Shown: positions 46,950 through 56,260, numbered from the stretch's first letter. The stretch: 64,000 nt of DNA from Rhodopseudomonas palustris HaA2 (GCF_000013365.1 NC_007778.1:4030001-4094000); one strand, 5' to 3'. Notes: generated by a model from the letters alone, not told the origin. Program-made: numbers and translations.

Positions 46950-48239
46950 TCAACCGGTCGCCGCGCGATCGATGAACAGGGCGCCCTTGGTGACGATCTT
47001 TTCGCCCGGCTGCAGATTGCCGATCACTTCGACCAGATTGCCCGCGGTGAGCCCCGGCTTGATGGTGCGCAGCTCGATCGAGCGGTCGTCGCGCGCGACC
47101 CAGACCCGGACCTGGTCGCCCTCGTAGATCAGCGCCGTGCGCGGCACGCCGACTGCGGGGTGGTCGGACGCCGAGTAGATCGTGACATTGGCGAACATTT
47201 CCGGCTTCAGCGCGCCGTCGGGATTGTCCATGGTGGCGCGAACCATCAGCCGGCGCGTGGCGGGGTCGATCGCGGCGGCGACGTAGTTGATGCGGCCGGT
47301 CAGCGTGCGGCCGGGCAGTGCCAGCACCTGGAAGCTGATGTCCTGGCCGACCTCGACGTCGGCAGCCTCGGACTCGCGGACGAAGGCGGTGAGCCACACC
47401 GTCGACAGGTCACCGATCACGAACACCGGATCGCTGGCGCCGGCATTGACGTATTGCCCGGGGCCGATCTTGCGCTGCACCACCGTGCCGGCGATCGGCG
47501 CGTAGATCGTCGTCTCCGGATTGATCCTGCCCTTGTCCTGAAACGCCGTGATCGCGCTCTCGGTCAATCCGAGGATCCGCAAACGGTTGCGCGCGGCTTC
47601 GAGCGCCGTGGTCGCCGACTGCATGTCGTTCTGCGCGCTCGTCAGCGTCGCCTGGGCCTGCTGATAGTCCTTCAGCGGCACCGCCTTGCCGTCGAACAGA
47701 TCGCGCGCACGCTTGTCCTGAAACTGCGCCAGTTCGAGCTGCGACTTCGCCTTGTTCAGCGCGGTGGAGGCGACGATGAAATCGTTCTGCGCCTGCACCG
47801 TGTCCGGCGCCTCGATCGTGAACAGCGGCTGACCCTGCACGACATGATCGCCGGGGCGCGCCAGCAGTTTCGTCACCCGACCCGCATAAGGCGAGAACAC
47901 AGGCGTCGAGCGATCCTCGTCGATGGCGATCTTGCCTTCGGTGACGTGCTCGGCGCGGAAGCTGAAATCGCTCACCTTCTCGATGGTCAGGCTCGCCCAT
48001 TCCGCCGCGCTCGGGGTGTAGCGATCGGCGCTGCGACGCGACTGGCTGGAGATCTCCGAATGGACCTCGGTGGCTGCGTAGCGGTCCGCGACGATGGAGC
48101 CGGCCACGGCGACGCCGACGACCAGGCAGCCGGTCAGCACCAGCCGCTTCCGCGTCACACGTCGCAGCCTTCGCGTAACGTGTTTCCACATGGGCTTGAT
48201 CACCGCATTGCCTCCGGGCGACTGATAGTGCCGAACCAT
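46950..48239 (-). CDS. RND pump periplasmic adaptor (CusB/CzcB type)
   Basis: A 429-residue membrane-fusion protein. One N-terminal hydrophobic helix (VLTGCLVVGVAVAGSIVADR) anchors it. The lipoyl-like halves VFSPYAGRVTKLLARPGDHV and IYAPIAGTVVQRKIGPGQYV flank a helical hairpin (about 160-240), and beta-barrel segments follow (ISFQVLALPGRTLTGRINYV). There is no His-rich N-terminal metal extension, as some CzcB proteins have. It ends without further domains. It belongs with the RND pump 209 bases downstream; no dedicated regulator is in between. A start at 48191 (MWKHVTRR) is possible. Confidence 0.9.
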   Translation of the reverse strand: MVRHYQSPGGNAVIKPMWKHVTRRLRRVTRKRLVLTGCLVVGVAVAGSIVADRYAATEVHSEISSQSRRSADRYTPSAAEWASLTIEKVSDFSFRAEHVTEGKIAIDEDRSTPVFSPYAGRVTKLLARPGDHVVQGQPLFTIEAPDTVQAQNDFIVASTALNKAKSQLELAQFQDKRARDLFDGKAVPLKDYQQAQATLTSAQNDMQSATTALEAARNRLRILGLTESAITAFQDKGRINPETTIYAPIAGTVVQRKIGPGQYVNAGASDPVFVIGDLSTVWLTAFVRESEAADVEVGQDISFQVLALPGRTLTGRINYVAAAIDPATRRLMVRATMDNPDGALKPEMFANVTIYSASDHPAVGVPRTALIYEGDQVRVWVARDDRSIELRTIKPGLTAGNLVEVIGNLQPGEKIVTKGALFIDRAATG

Positions 48240-48476
48240 GACACGCTAACCACAAAGGCGGACCGGCGTCAGCCGGGATGAGTTTCTGCGGCGCAGCATT
48301 CCGCTCGCGACGGACGGCCCTGATATCGTTTCGTAGAGACCGGAATCTGAACGCAGCATTAATGCTCGCTTTGTCCGCCGACAATCTCCGTCAATAGTGA
48401 GCAGCAGCCGGGGTTCGGTTGATCGATTACTCCCGCGCAACCCTCGAGATGTCCCAGACCGGTCACCGCCTCGCCG

Positions 48477-49874
48477 TCAGCCCCGGGCGGGCCAGCCTGG
48501 TGGATCGGTGCCGAGCGGCACCGCGGGTCGCGCCCAATGCGCCGGCGTCTCGGACAGCATCGCGGCGTGGCGCACGGCCGTGAGTCGCCCGAAGCCGGAC
48601 GGCAGATCCTCGATATACGAAGCCGCCAGATCGGGCGTGATGTCCGGCGTGGCGAGGCCTTGCGCCAATCGCCCCATCTCCCACAGCCATTTGCCGGTGC
48701 GGGCGAGCGACAGTTGGACGTGCCAGCTGCCGCCTTCGCGCGCCTGCCGCGCCCTGGCGATCATCGCGCCGAACGCCATCAGATAGCCGGTGGCATGGTC
48801 GAGGATCTGCATCGGCAATTCCTTCGGCCCCTCGACCCCGGCCGCCTGCGCTTCGGCATGGTTGAATCCGGTGGCGCATTGCACCAGCGAATCGAACCCG
48901 CGCCGCGTCGCCCACGGCCCGTTGCGGCCATAGGCGGAGAGCGACACATAGACGATACCCGGATTGATGGCGGCGGCCTCCTCCGGCGAGAAGCCGAGCG
49001 CAGCCAAAGATTGCGGGCGATAGCCCTGTGAGAAGATGTCGGCCTCGCTCAGCAGTTCGCGCAACGCCGCGTGCCCCTGTGGCGTCGTCAGGTCGGCGTA
49101 GCTCGACAGCTTGCCGCGGCCGGTGTCGATCACCAGCCACGGGATCGACGGCAGCCTGGGACTTGATACCAGCATCACGTCGGCGCCGTGCGCCGCCAGC
49201 GTCCGGCCGGCGACGGGTCCGGCGATGACGCGCGACAGATCGAGCACGCGCAGTCCCGCGAGCGGCCGCTCACCAGCCGGCCACGGCTTCGGCGCCGCCT
49301 CGCCGATCTTGCTGATCTCGACCAGCGGCAGCGCATCCAGCGCCGACGCCTGAGGCAGCGCCTGCCATTCATCGCGCGACCGCATCAGCGCCACCACGCC
49401 GCCGGCGTCGTAGGCCGCGGTCTCGAACGTTTCGCCGTCCCATTGCAGCAGCGCCGCCTGCACCGCCTCGCGCGTCGCGTCGCACGGCAAGACGTTGCAG
49501 ACCGCGTCGCGATGATGCGGAAAGTTGGTGTGCAACCGGACATAGCGGCCACCCCTCACCTGATACACGCCGGCGATCGGATCCCACATCGGCGGCGGCG
49601 GTTCGCCGTCGCGGCGCAGATAGCGCTCGGAGCGGCACTCGATCGCGGCATGGCGCATGTCGACGCTGACGCGCTGTGTCTGCCCGCTGCGCATCCGCCA
49701 GATCTCTGCCGCAGCGAGCCCGCTCGCGGCGATCGACACTTGCGCCGCCGCATCGACCCGGAACGACGACGGCAATTGCGGCTCGTCGCCGGTGAGCGTG
49801 ACGGCGTCGAGCGCGGCAGCATCGCCGCCGACGGAGGTCCACAGGTCAGCGAGCAGATCGCGGGGAGATGGCAT
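48477..49874 (-). CDS. Class III CoA-transferase (CaiB/BaiF family)
   Basis: A 465-residue protein in two parts. From about residue 205 onward it is a standard CaiB-type domain: LAGLRVLDLSRVIAGPVAGR, DIFSQGYRPQSLAALGFSPE, IVYVSLSAYGRNGPWATRRG and the catalytic-type Asp region ILDHATGYLMAFGA. The first 200 residues look like an additional, partly degenerate half of the same fold (QRVSVDMRHAAIEC). The donor and acceptor acids are unknown. It is read alone, between the pump adaptor and the palindromic repeats. Confidence 0.85.
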   Translation of the reverse strand: MPSPRDLLADLWTSVGGDAAALDAVTLTGDEPQLPSSFRVDAAAQVSIAASGLAAAEIWRMRSGQTQRVSVDMRHAAIECRSERYLRRDGEPPPPMWDPIAGVYQVRGGRYVRLHTNFPHHRDAVCNVLPCDATREAVQAALLQWDGETFETAAYDAGGVVALMRSRDEWQALPQASALDALPLVEISKIGEAAPKPWPAGERPLAGLRVLDLSRVIAGPVAGRTLAAHGADVMLVSSPRLPSIPWLVIDTGRGKLSSYADLTTPQGHAALRELLSEADIFSQGYRPQSLAALGFSPEEAAAINPGIVYVSLSAYGRNGPWATRRGFDSLVQCATGFNHAEAQAAGVEGPKELPMQILDHATGYLMAFGAMIARARQAREGGSWHVQLSLARTGKWLWEMGRLAQGLATPDITPDLAASYIEDLPSGFGRLTAVRHAAMLSETPAHWARPAVPLGTDPPGWPARG

Positions 49875-49935
49875 CGTGTGATTTCTTCCGGCTTGTTGAG
49901 GGCGACGCTGAGACGACCGCTCACCACACTGTCAG

Positions 49936-50010
49936 CGTCATACGCGGGCTTGACCCGCGTATCCATCGTCTTCGGAATGATGGATTGCCGGGTCGAGCCC
50001 GGCAATGACG
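49936..50010. repeat. Palindromic repeat, family C (CGTCAT-CGGGCTTGACCCG type)
   Basis: A 75-bp element starting CGTCATACGCGGGCTTGACC and ending in an inverted counterpart (GGGTCGAGCCCGGCAATGACG). The same type occurs inside dnaE2 at 53182-53271 and as a half copy at 59812-59831. It lies next to a family A element in the gap before dnaE2. Confidence 0.8.
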
Positions 50011-50047
50011 AAGGACAGCCAAGCGACACATAGCTCCCATCTCGCAG

Positions 50048-50151
50048 CGTCATCCTGAGGCGCCGCCGCGCAGCGGCGGCCTCGAAGGATGGGCCGCTTG
50101 GTGGTCGTCAGCATCCTTCGGGGCTCGCTGCGCTCGCACCTCAGGATGACG
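50048..50151. repeat. Palindromic repeat, family A
   Basis: It begins CGTCATCCTGAGGCG and ends CACCTCAGGATGACG, with facing CTCGAAGGATG and CATCCTTCGGGG arms. It is a second copy of the element at 1826-1945. It fills the gap between the CoA-transferase start and the dnaE2 stop, 19 bases from the latter. Confidence 0.85.
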
Positions 50152-50170
50152 GCCGTTGCGTTGCGAGTCC

Positions 50171-53100
50171 TCAATGAAAATCCCGCGACGGCGGCAGGAT
50201 GCGGACGTCGCGGGGGTGGCGCAGGCGCTGGGCGGGCGCGTCGGGATTGTCGCGGCGGTCGCCGTTGAGCGGTTCATACGTCAGCGGTTCATACAGGTCG
50301 GCCCCGGTCGGCAGCGGCGGACGAGCGAGGCCCTCGGACAGGCGGCCCATCTCGGACGAGCGATCGACCAACCGCTCCGCCACCAGATGCACTACACCTT
50401 CCGGGCTCGCCTGGATCTTGCCTTCGACCAGGATCAGCCGGGCGCCCATCACTTCCTTGCGAAATTTCTCCATCACCGATGGCCACACCACGATGTTGGC
50501 GATGCCGGTCTCGTCCTCGATGGTCATGAAGATCACGCCGCTGGCCGAACCCGGCCGCTGCCGCACCAGCACCACGCCGGCGCAGCGCACGCGCCGGCCA
50601 TTGCGCCGCGTCTCCGAGACCTCGCGACACGTCACCACCCGCTCCGTCGCGAACACCGCCCGCAGGAATTCCAACGGATGGCCCTTCAGCGACAGCCGCA
50701 CCGTCTGATAATCCGCGACGACATGCTCGGCCATCGGCATCTGCGGCAGCGGCGCGGCCTGTTCGTCCTGCTGTTCGCGCGCGCTCGCGGCTTCGAACAA
50801 CGGCAGCGGCACGTCGTCGGGCAGCCGCCGCACCGCCCACAGCGCGGCGCGGCGATCGAGCCCGAGCGAGCGGAAGGCATCGGCGTCCGCCAGCAGGATC
50901 AGCGCGCGCTTCGGCAGCGCCGTGATCCGCGCGAACTGTTCGAGCGAGCCGAACGGCCCCCTCGCCCGCGCCGCGACGATGCGGGCCGCCCAGTCGTCGC
51001 TCGGCGGCAGGCCGGCTTCCAGCCGCACGCGCTCTTCGTCCGGATCGGCCCAGCGGAAGCCGTCGATCTGGCGGAAGCCGAGCCGCACCGCGTGATACGC
51101 GCCGCAGCGCTCCTCCAGCGTGCATTGCCCGTCGCTGAACGACACGTCGACCGGCCGCACCTCGACCTTGTTGGCCCGTGCATCGCCGACGATCTGCGCC
51201 GGCGCGTAGAAACCCATCGGCTGTGAGTTGAGCAGCGCGCAGCAGAACGCGTCGGGGTGCTCGCATTTCATCCACGCCGAGACATAGACCAGCTTGGCGA
51301 AGCTGGCGGCATGGCTTTCGGGAAAGCCGTAGGAGCCGAAGCCCTTGATCTGTTCGAAGCAGTTCTTGGCGAAGGTGGCGTCGTAGCCGCGCGCCATCAG
51401 ATTGCCGATCATCTTGCTCTCGAACTTGCCGATGGTGCCGACATTGCGGAACGTCGCCATCGCGCGGCGGAGCTGATTGGCCTCGTCCGGCGTGAAATGC
51501 GCCGCCTCGATGGCGATGCGCATCGCCTGCTCCTGGAACAGCGGCACGCCGAGCGTCTTGCCGAGGATCTGCTGCAGTTCGTTCTTGTCGCCGGCCTCGC
51601 CGGACGGCGACGGATACACCACCGGCTCCTGGCCGTTCCGCCGTCTCAAATAAGGATGCACCATGTCGCCCTGGATCGGCCCCGGCCGCACGATCGCGAC
51701 CTCGATGACGAGATCGTAGAAGCAGCGCGGCTTCAGCCGCGGCAGCATGTTCATCTGCGCCCGGCTCTCGACCTGGAACACCCCGATCGACTCGCCGCGC
51801 TGGAGCATCTGGTAGACGTTGTTGTCGTCCTCCGACTTGATGTCGGAGAGCTGGAAGCGCACGCCCTTGTGCTGCGCGATCAGGTCGAAACCCTTGCGGA
51901 TGCAGGTCAGCATCCCGAGCGCCAGCACGTCGACCTTCATCATCTTCACCGCGTCGATGTCGTCCTTGTCCCATTCGATGAAGGTGCGGTCCGCCATCGC
52001 GGCGTTGCCGATCGGCACGTAGCTGTCGAGCCGGTCCTGCGTCAGCACGTAGCCGCCGACATGCTGCGACAGATGCCGCGGAAAGCCGATCAGCTCGGTG
52101 GCGAGCTCGACCGCGCGCCCGATCATCGGATTGGTCGGATCGAGCCCGGCCTGCCGCACCTGCATCTCGCTCAGGCCCTTGCCCCAGCTTCCCCACACCG
52201 TGTCGGCGAGCGCCGCGGTGACGTCTTCGGAGAGCCCCAGCGCCTTGCCGACGTCGCGGATCGCCGAGCGCGGCCGATAGTGAATCACGGTGGAGACGAT
52301 CGCGGCGCGATGCCGGCCGTAGCGGCGATAGATGTACTGCATCACCTCTTCGCGGCGCGAATGTTCGAAATCGACGTCGATGTCCGGCGGCTCGTCGCGT
52401 TCCTCCGAGACGAAGCGCTCGAACAACAGGTCGATCTCGGTCGGATCGACGCAGGTGATGCCGAGCACGTAGCAGACGGCCGAATTCGCCGCCGAGCCGC
52501 GCCCCTGGCACAGGATGTTCTGCGACCGCGCATAGCGGACGATGTCGTGCACGGTGAGGAAGTAATGCGCGTAGTCGCGCTTGGCGATGAGGGTCAATTC
52601 CTTGGCGATGGTGGCGCGCAATCTGTCGCTGATGCCGTTCGGGAAATAGGTTGCGATGCCCTCTCGGGTGAGATCTTCGAGATGCTGCTGCGCGGTCTTG
52701 CCGGGCGGCACCGGCTCGTCGGGGTAGTGATATTTCAATTCGTCCAGCGTGAACGAGATGCGATCCGCAAAGCGCAGCGTCTCGGCGACCGCGTCGAGGT
52801 CGGCGCGGAACAGCCGCGCCATCTCGGCGGCGGGCTTGAGATGCCGCTCGGCGTTGCCTTCCAGGCGTCGCCCCGCCTTGTCGATGGTGGTCTTGTCGCG
52901 CACGCAGGTCAGCACGTCCTGCAGCGCGCGCCGCGACGGGTGGTGATACAGCACGTCGTTGGTGGCGATGCCGGGCACGTCCGCCGCCGCCGCGATCCGC
53001 CGCAACCGCGCCAGCCGGCGCTTGTCGTCGCCGCGATAATACGGCGCCAGGGCGAGCCAGACATTGCCGCTGTTCAGCGCCGTCAGCCGCTCCAACGCGG

Positions 53101-53668
53101 CTGTAATCGCCTTCGCCTGAAAGCGATAGGGCGGCATCAGGACGAACAGGATCTGCGAGCGGCCGATTTCGCGTTTTCCCCCGTCATGCCCGGGCTTGTC
53201 CCGCGCATCCACGTCTTGCAAGACGCGCGGCTGCAAAGACGTGGATGGCCGGGTCAAGCCCGGCCATGACGAAGGAAAGGGTCGAGCAGCATTGCTCGAC
53301 ACAAATGCCTCCAGATCCGCAAACGTCAGATGGCACTCGCCCTTCCCGGCGCGCAGCTTGCCGGCGCTGAGCAGCCGGCACAGCCGGCCGTAGGCGGCGC
53401 GGTCGGTCGGATAGGCCAGCACGTCGGGCGTGCCGTCGACAAAACACAGCCTTGCACCGATCAGCAGCTTTGGTTTGTAAGCGAGCTCCTCGTTGTCGAG
53501 CTCGCTGTAGGCGCGAACCACGCCGGCCAGCGTGTTGCGGTCGGCGATGCCGATCGCATCGAGGCCGAGACGACTCGCCTGATGCACGTAGTCCTGCGGG
53601 TGCGAGCCGCCTTCGAGGAACGAGAAATTGGTGGTGACGCCGATCTCGGCGTAGCGCGGGGCGTTCAT
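50171..53668 (-). CDS. dnaE2: Error-prone DNA polymerase DnaE2 (ImuC)
   Basis: A 1165-residue C-family polymerase that does SOS-induced translesion synthesis. It starts with a PHP domain (EIGVTTNFSFLEGGSHPQDY). The catalytic palm has DIDVDFEHSRREEV and the helix-hairpin-helix and OB-fold regions follow (GVIFMTIEDETGIANIVVWP). An in-frame block at about residues 127-168 (with SWPGLTRPST and DARDKPGHDG) is not polymerase sequence but a translated palindromic repeat. It is the third gene of imuA-imuB-dnaE2, 151 bases after imuB. Apart from the insert, length is normal for the family. Confidence 0.94.
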   Translation of the reverse strand: MNAPRYAEIGVTTNFSFLEGGSHPQDYVHQASRLGLDAIGIADRNTLAGVVRAYSELDNEELAYKPKLLIGARLCFVDGTPDVLAYPTDRAAYGRLCRLLSAGKLRAGKGECHLTFADLEAFVSSNAARPFPSSWPGLTRPSTSLQPRVLQDVDARDKPGHDGGKREIGRSQILFVLMPPYRFQAKAITAALERLTALNSGNVWLALAPYYRGDDKRRLARLRRIAAAADVPGIATNDVLYHHPSRRALQDVLTCVRDKTTIDKAGRRLEGNAERHLKPAAEMARLFRADLDAVAETLRFADRISFTLDELKYHYPDEPVPPGKTAQQHLEDLTREGIATYFPNGISDRLRATIAKELTLIAKRDYAHYFLTVHDIVRYARSQNILCQGRGSAANSAVCYVLGITCVDPTEIDLLFERFVSEERDEPPDIDVDFEHSRREEVMQYIYRRYGRHRAAIVSTVIHYRPRSAIRDVGKALGLSEDVTAALADTVWGSWGKGLSEMQVRQAGLDPTNPMIGRAVELATELIGFPRHLSQHVGGYVLTQDRLDSYVPIGNAAMADRTFIEWDKDDIDAVKMMKVDVLALGMLTCIRKGFDLIAQHKGVRFQLSDIKSEDDNNVYQMLQRGESIGVFQVESRAQMNMLPRLKPRCFYDLVIEVAIVRPGPIQGDMVHPYLRRRNGQEPVVYPSPSGEAGDKNELQQILGKTLGVPLFQEQAMRIAIEAAHFTPDEANQLRRAMATFRNVGTIGKFESKMIGNLMARGYDATFAKNCFEQIKGFGSYGFPESHAASFAKLVYVSAWMKCEHPDAFCCALLNSQPMGFYAPAQIVGDARANKVEVRPVDVSFSDGQCTLEERCGAYHAVRLGFRQIDGFRWADPDEERVRLEAGLPPSDDWAARIVAARARGPFGSLEQFARITALPKRALILLADADAFRSLGLDRRAALWAVRRLPDDVPLPLFEAASAREQQDEQAAPLPQMPMAEHVVADYQTVRLSLKGHPLEFLRAVFATERVVTCREVSETRRNGRRVRCAGVVLVRQRPGSASGVIFMTIEDETGIANIVVWPSVMEKFRKEVMGARLILVEGKIQASPEGVVHLVAERLVDRSSEMGRLSEGLARPPLPTGADLYEPLTYEPLNGDRRDNPDAPAQRLRHPRDVRILPPSRDFH
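53182..53271. repeat. Palindromic repeat (family C) inside the dnaE2 coding frame
   Basis: A 90-bp element running from CGTCATGCCCGGGCTTGTCC to CAAGCCCGGCCATGACG, with facing CATCCACGTCTTGCA and CAAAGACGTGGATG arms, lies wholly within dnaE2. The flanking reading frame stays open, adding about 30-40 residues near the end of the N-terminal PHP region. Confidence 0.85.
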
Positions 53669-53700
53669 GGCGTCTCGTCTTAGAAATTAAGCGACAACTC

Positions 53701-53788
53701 CGTCATTGCGAGCGAAGCGAAGCAATCCAGAAGCTCCGTGCACTGAGCCCCTGGATTGCTTCGTCGGCTTCGCCTCCTCGCAATGACG
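53701..53788. repeat. Palindromic repeat, family B (CGTCATTGCGAGCG type)
   Basis: The ends CGTCATTGCGAGCGAAGCG and CTCGCAATGACG are inverted copies, and AGCAATCCAG faces CTGGATTGCT inside. It occupies most of the 151-base gap between imuB and dnaE2. A second copy is at 59688-59774. Confidence 0.85.
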
Positions 53789-53819
53789 GGGAGAGGCTGT
53801 ACACACACTCGCCTGTCCC

Positions 53820-55421
53820 TCACGCGAACAGGCCGTGCATGTACCAGCGCGGCTGGCCGCCGCCGTCCGGCTGCGGCATCACCTCGCGGCCATACAGGCC
53901 GTCGCGATACAGCCAGAACCGCGTGCCGGATTCGTCCTCGATGCGGAAGTAATCGCGGGTCAGGCCGGGCTCGGCGGCGCGCCACCACTCCATCGCGATC
54001 CGCTCCGGGCCTTCGGCGCGGGCGACGCGGTGGAGAACGCGGCGCCAGGTGAATTGCGCCGGCGGCCCGTCCGGCACGCCGGCCAGCACCTCGATCGGCT
54101 CCGGCGGCTGCAGCAGGCGCAGCGGCCGCAGCGGCGGCTCGTCGGCGCGCGCCGGCCACGGCGCATCGTCCGCGTCCGGCGGGCAATGCTGCACCGGCAC
54201 GGCGAGCGCCGCACGCTCGGGGATGTGCGTGTTCTGCGGCAGATAGCGCACCACGCGCCGCGCCCCGAGCCGCGCCGACAGCGTGTCGGCCAGCAGAGCG
54301 ACGTCTTCGGCCTGGTGCGCGGTGGTGTCGAAGCCGCGCTGCGCCTCGGCGATGGCAACGCACCGGCTCGCGGCGAGGCGGATCAGGTCGTAGCCGAAGC
54401 CGGGATCGAGCGGGTCCGCCAGCGCATCGAGCCGCTCCGCAAACAGCCGCTGCACCACCTCGACCCGCGTCACCGGCTGTCCGGCCTCCACCACAAGGCT
54501 GCGCACCGCCCCATCGCTGCGGAAGAACGAGGCGGTGAGCTGCCGCGCGCCCTTGCCGCTGCGTTCCATCGCGGCGATCAGCAGCCGCGCCAGCGCCAGC
54601 AGCGTCGGCAGGATCACCTCGGTGGTGGCGACCGGCTCGGCAAAGCGCTTGTCCACGACATAGTCCGGCGCCGGCTTGCGCGGCGAAATCGGCGCGTCGT
54701 CCTCGCCGGTCGCCTGACGCAGCACCGCGATGAAGGCTTCGCCGAACCGCGCCGCGAGTTCGGACGGCTGCCGCGCCAGCACATCGCCGATGGTGGTGAG
54801 GCCGGCGCGGCAAAGGCCGCGCACGATCGCCTCGCTGACGCCGAGCGCCGCCACCGGCAACGGCGCGACCGCCGCGGCTTCCTCGCCCGGCGCCACGATC
54901 CTGCCCGGCGCGCCGCGGGTCAGTGCCCGCGCCGCCACCGCGGTGCCGGCGATCGCCGCGCTCACCGCAAAGCCCTGCCGCGTCAGCGCAGTGGTGAGCA
55001 TGCGCAGCAGTTCGGCCTCGTCGCCGAACAGATGCGCGCAGCCGGTGATGTCGAGCAGCAATCCGTCGGCGCCGTCGAACGCCACCAGCGGCGTGAAGCG
55101 GTCGCACCAGTCGGCGACAGACGCGAGCAGCGCGGCGTCGGCATGCGGATCGTGATCGATCACGTCGAGCGACGGATGCATCGCCCGCGCGGTGGCGAGC
55201 GGCATCCCCGGCATCAACCCGCCCTGCGTCGCGCATGCATCGCAGGCGACGACGACCAGTGCATTGTCGCGCTTGGCGGCGACCACGCGCGGCGGACGCG
55301 ACGATTCACCCGGCGAGCCGACGCTCGGGCCCGGCGATTTCCGTTCGATGCGATCGGTCGGCAACCGCGGCAGCCAGAGGCCGAGGATGCGTCTGCGGTT
55401 CACGGAAGCGGCACACATCAC
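53820..55421 (-). CDS. imuB: ImuB, Y-family polymerase-like translesion factor
   Basis: A 533-residue member of the Y-polymerase fold that lacks polymerase activity in known cases and bridges ImuA, DnaE2 and the sliding clamp. It starts with ILGLWLPRLPTDR, then VVACDACATQGGLMPGMPLA and LLLDITGCAHLFGDE, where Y-polymerase metal ligands are only partly kept. The helix-hairpin-helix LCRAGLTTIGDVLARQPSEL and little-finger region follow. It ends in WYMHGLFA, the family C terminus. It overlaps imuA by 116 bases in another frame, so translation is tightly coupled. Confidence 0.93.
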   Translation of the reverse strand: MMCAASVNRRRILGLWLPRLPTDRIERKSPGPSVGSPGESSRPPRVVAAKRDNALVVVACDACATQGGLMPGMPLATARAMHPSLDVIDHDPHADAALLASVADWCDRFTPLVAFDGADGLLLDITGCAHLFGDEAELLRMLTTALTRQGFAVSAAIAGTAVAARALTRGAPGRIVAPGEEAAAVAPLPVAALGVSEAIVRGLCRAGLTTIGDVLARQPSELAARFGEAFIAVLRQATGEDDAPISPRKPAPDYVVDKRFAEPVATTEVILPTLLALARLLIAAMERSGKGARQLTASFFRSDGAVRSLVVEAGQPVTRVEVVQRLFAERLDALADPLDPGFGYDLIRLAASRCVAIAEAQRGFDTTAHQAEDVALLADTLSARLGARRVVRYLPQNTHIPERAALAVPVQHCPPDADDAPWPARADEPPLRPLRLLQPPEPIEVLAGVPDGPPAQFTWRRVLHRVARAEGPERIAMEWWRAAEPGLTRDYFRIEDESGTRFWLYRDGLYGREVMPQPDGGGQPRWYMHGLFA

Positions 55422-56091
55422 AATTCCATTCCATGATCCAGCGGCCGGTCTGGCCGTGACGATTGCGGATGAGCGAGGTCTCGAGCACCGGCGCGCCCCA
55501 CCCCTCGATCGGCGGCGAATGCGCCGCGCGCACCACCCAGCGCGTCTCTGCGGTCGAGGCCTGCGGCATCGCGGAGATCCGCAGCATCAGCGCGGTGACG
55601 CCGGACTGCATCGCGGCCAGCGTCAGCTTGCGCGAGGCGACCAGATCGAAGGCGCGGATCTCGCCCCACAATTCGGTCACCACCGCGCCGAGCCCGTTGC
55701 AGGCGAGCGCATCGGCCGACGCGCGCAGCGCGCTCTCGGCGTCGTGCGCGCGCACCACCACCAGGCGGCGCGGATCGAGCCCGAGTTCGGCGAAACCCTC
55801 CATTGCCAGTTCGCCGTTTTCACGCGCGGAAAAATCCGACCGGATCCACAGCAGGAAACGCTGCTCGGCCAACCGCCGCGCCAGCCCCGCGACGAATCCC
55901 GTCGCCGCCGCGCCGTGGCGGCCATCGCAGAACACTTCATGCAGCGCGCCCAGCGCCAAACCGCCTTGCAGCGTGGCATCGGCGTCGGCGTGGCCGAGCG
56001 GCACGCGCCGGACGAGTTCGGTCGTCCCGCTTTCCAGCCGATCGATGGCGCCCTGCAGGCGCGCGAGTGTATCGAGGCGGGCGCCGGTCAT
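55306..56091 (-). CDS. imuA: ImuA, RecA-like SOS mutagenesis protein
   Basis: A 261-residue RecA/SulA-like protein needed with ImuB and DnaE2 for induced mutagenesis. The family pattern is seen in LALGALHEVFCDGRHGAAAT (a degenerate nucleotide-loop region), LLWIRSDFSARENGEL and the C-terminal IRNRHGQTGRWIMEWN. A strong AAGGAG lies six bases before the ATG at 56091. A perfect SOS box is about 60 bases upstream. It is the first gene of the cassette and overlaps the imuB start by 116 bases. Confidence 0.92.
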   Translation of the reverse strand: MTGARLDTLARLQGAIDRLESGTTELVRRVPLGHADADATLQGGLALGALHEVFCDGRHGAAATGFVAGLARRLAEQRFLLWIRSDFSARENGELAMEGFAELGLDPRRLVVVRAHDAESALRASADALACNGLGAVVTELWGEIRAFDLVASRKLTLAAMQSGVTALMLRISAMPQASTAETRWVVRAAHSPPIEGWGAPVLETSLIRNRHGQTGRWIMEWNCDVCRFREPQTHPRPLAAAVADRSHRTEIAGPERRLAG

Positions 56092-56152
56092 GCGCCGCTC
56101 CTTTTCCTGGGTTGCCGTAACGAGAGTCGATGAACCCGTTGCCGGCTCATTT

Positions 56153-56167
56153 GTTCATGATATGTTC
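56153..56167. promoter_or_regulatory. LexA SOS box (GTTC-N7-GTTC)
   Basis: GTTCATGATATGTTC at 56153-56167 is a perfect match to the alphaproteobacterial SOS box. It lies about 60 bases upstream of imuA and about 95 bases upstream of the remains of a radical-SAM repair gene on the plus strand, so it may once have served both. Confidence 0.9.
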
Positions 56168-56260
56168 TAATAAATCCCTGCCCCGGGAAGGAGTCAATCG
56201 GGATCATCCCGAGTCCGGCGAGCAATTTTTTTCAGCAGTTGAATCAAGGAGATTCCAAGC

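Noticed and set aside
53835-55436. 533-codon plus-strand frame opposite imuB
   Set aside because: Antisense shadow of imuB, which has the family start and C-terminal HGLFA.
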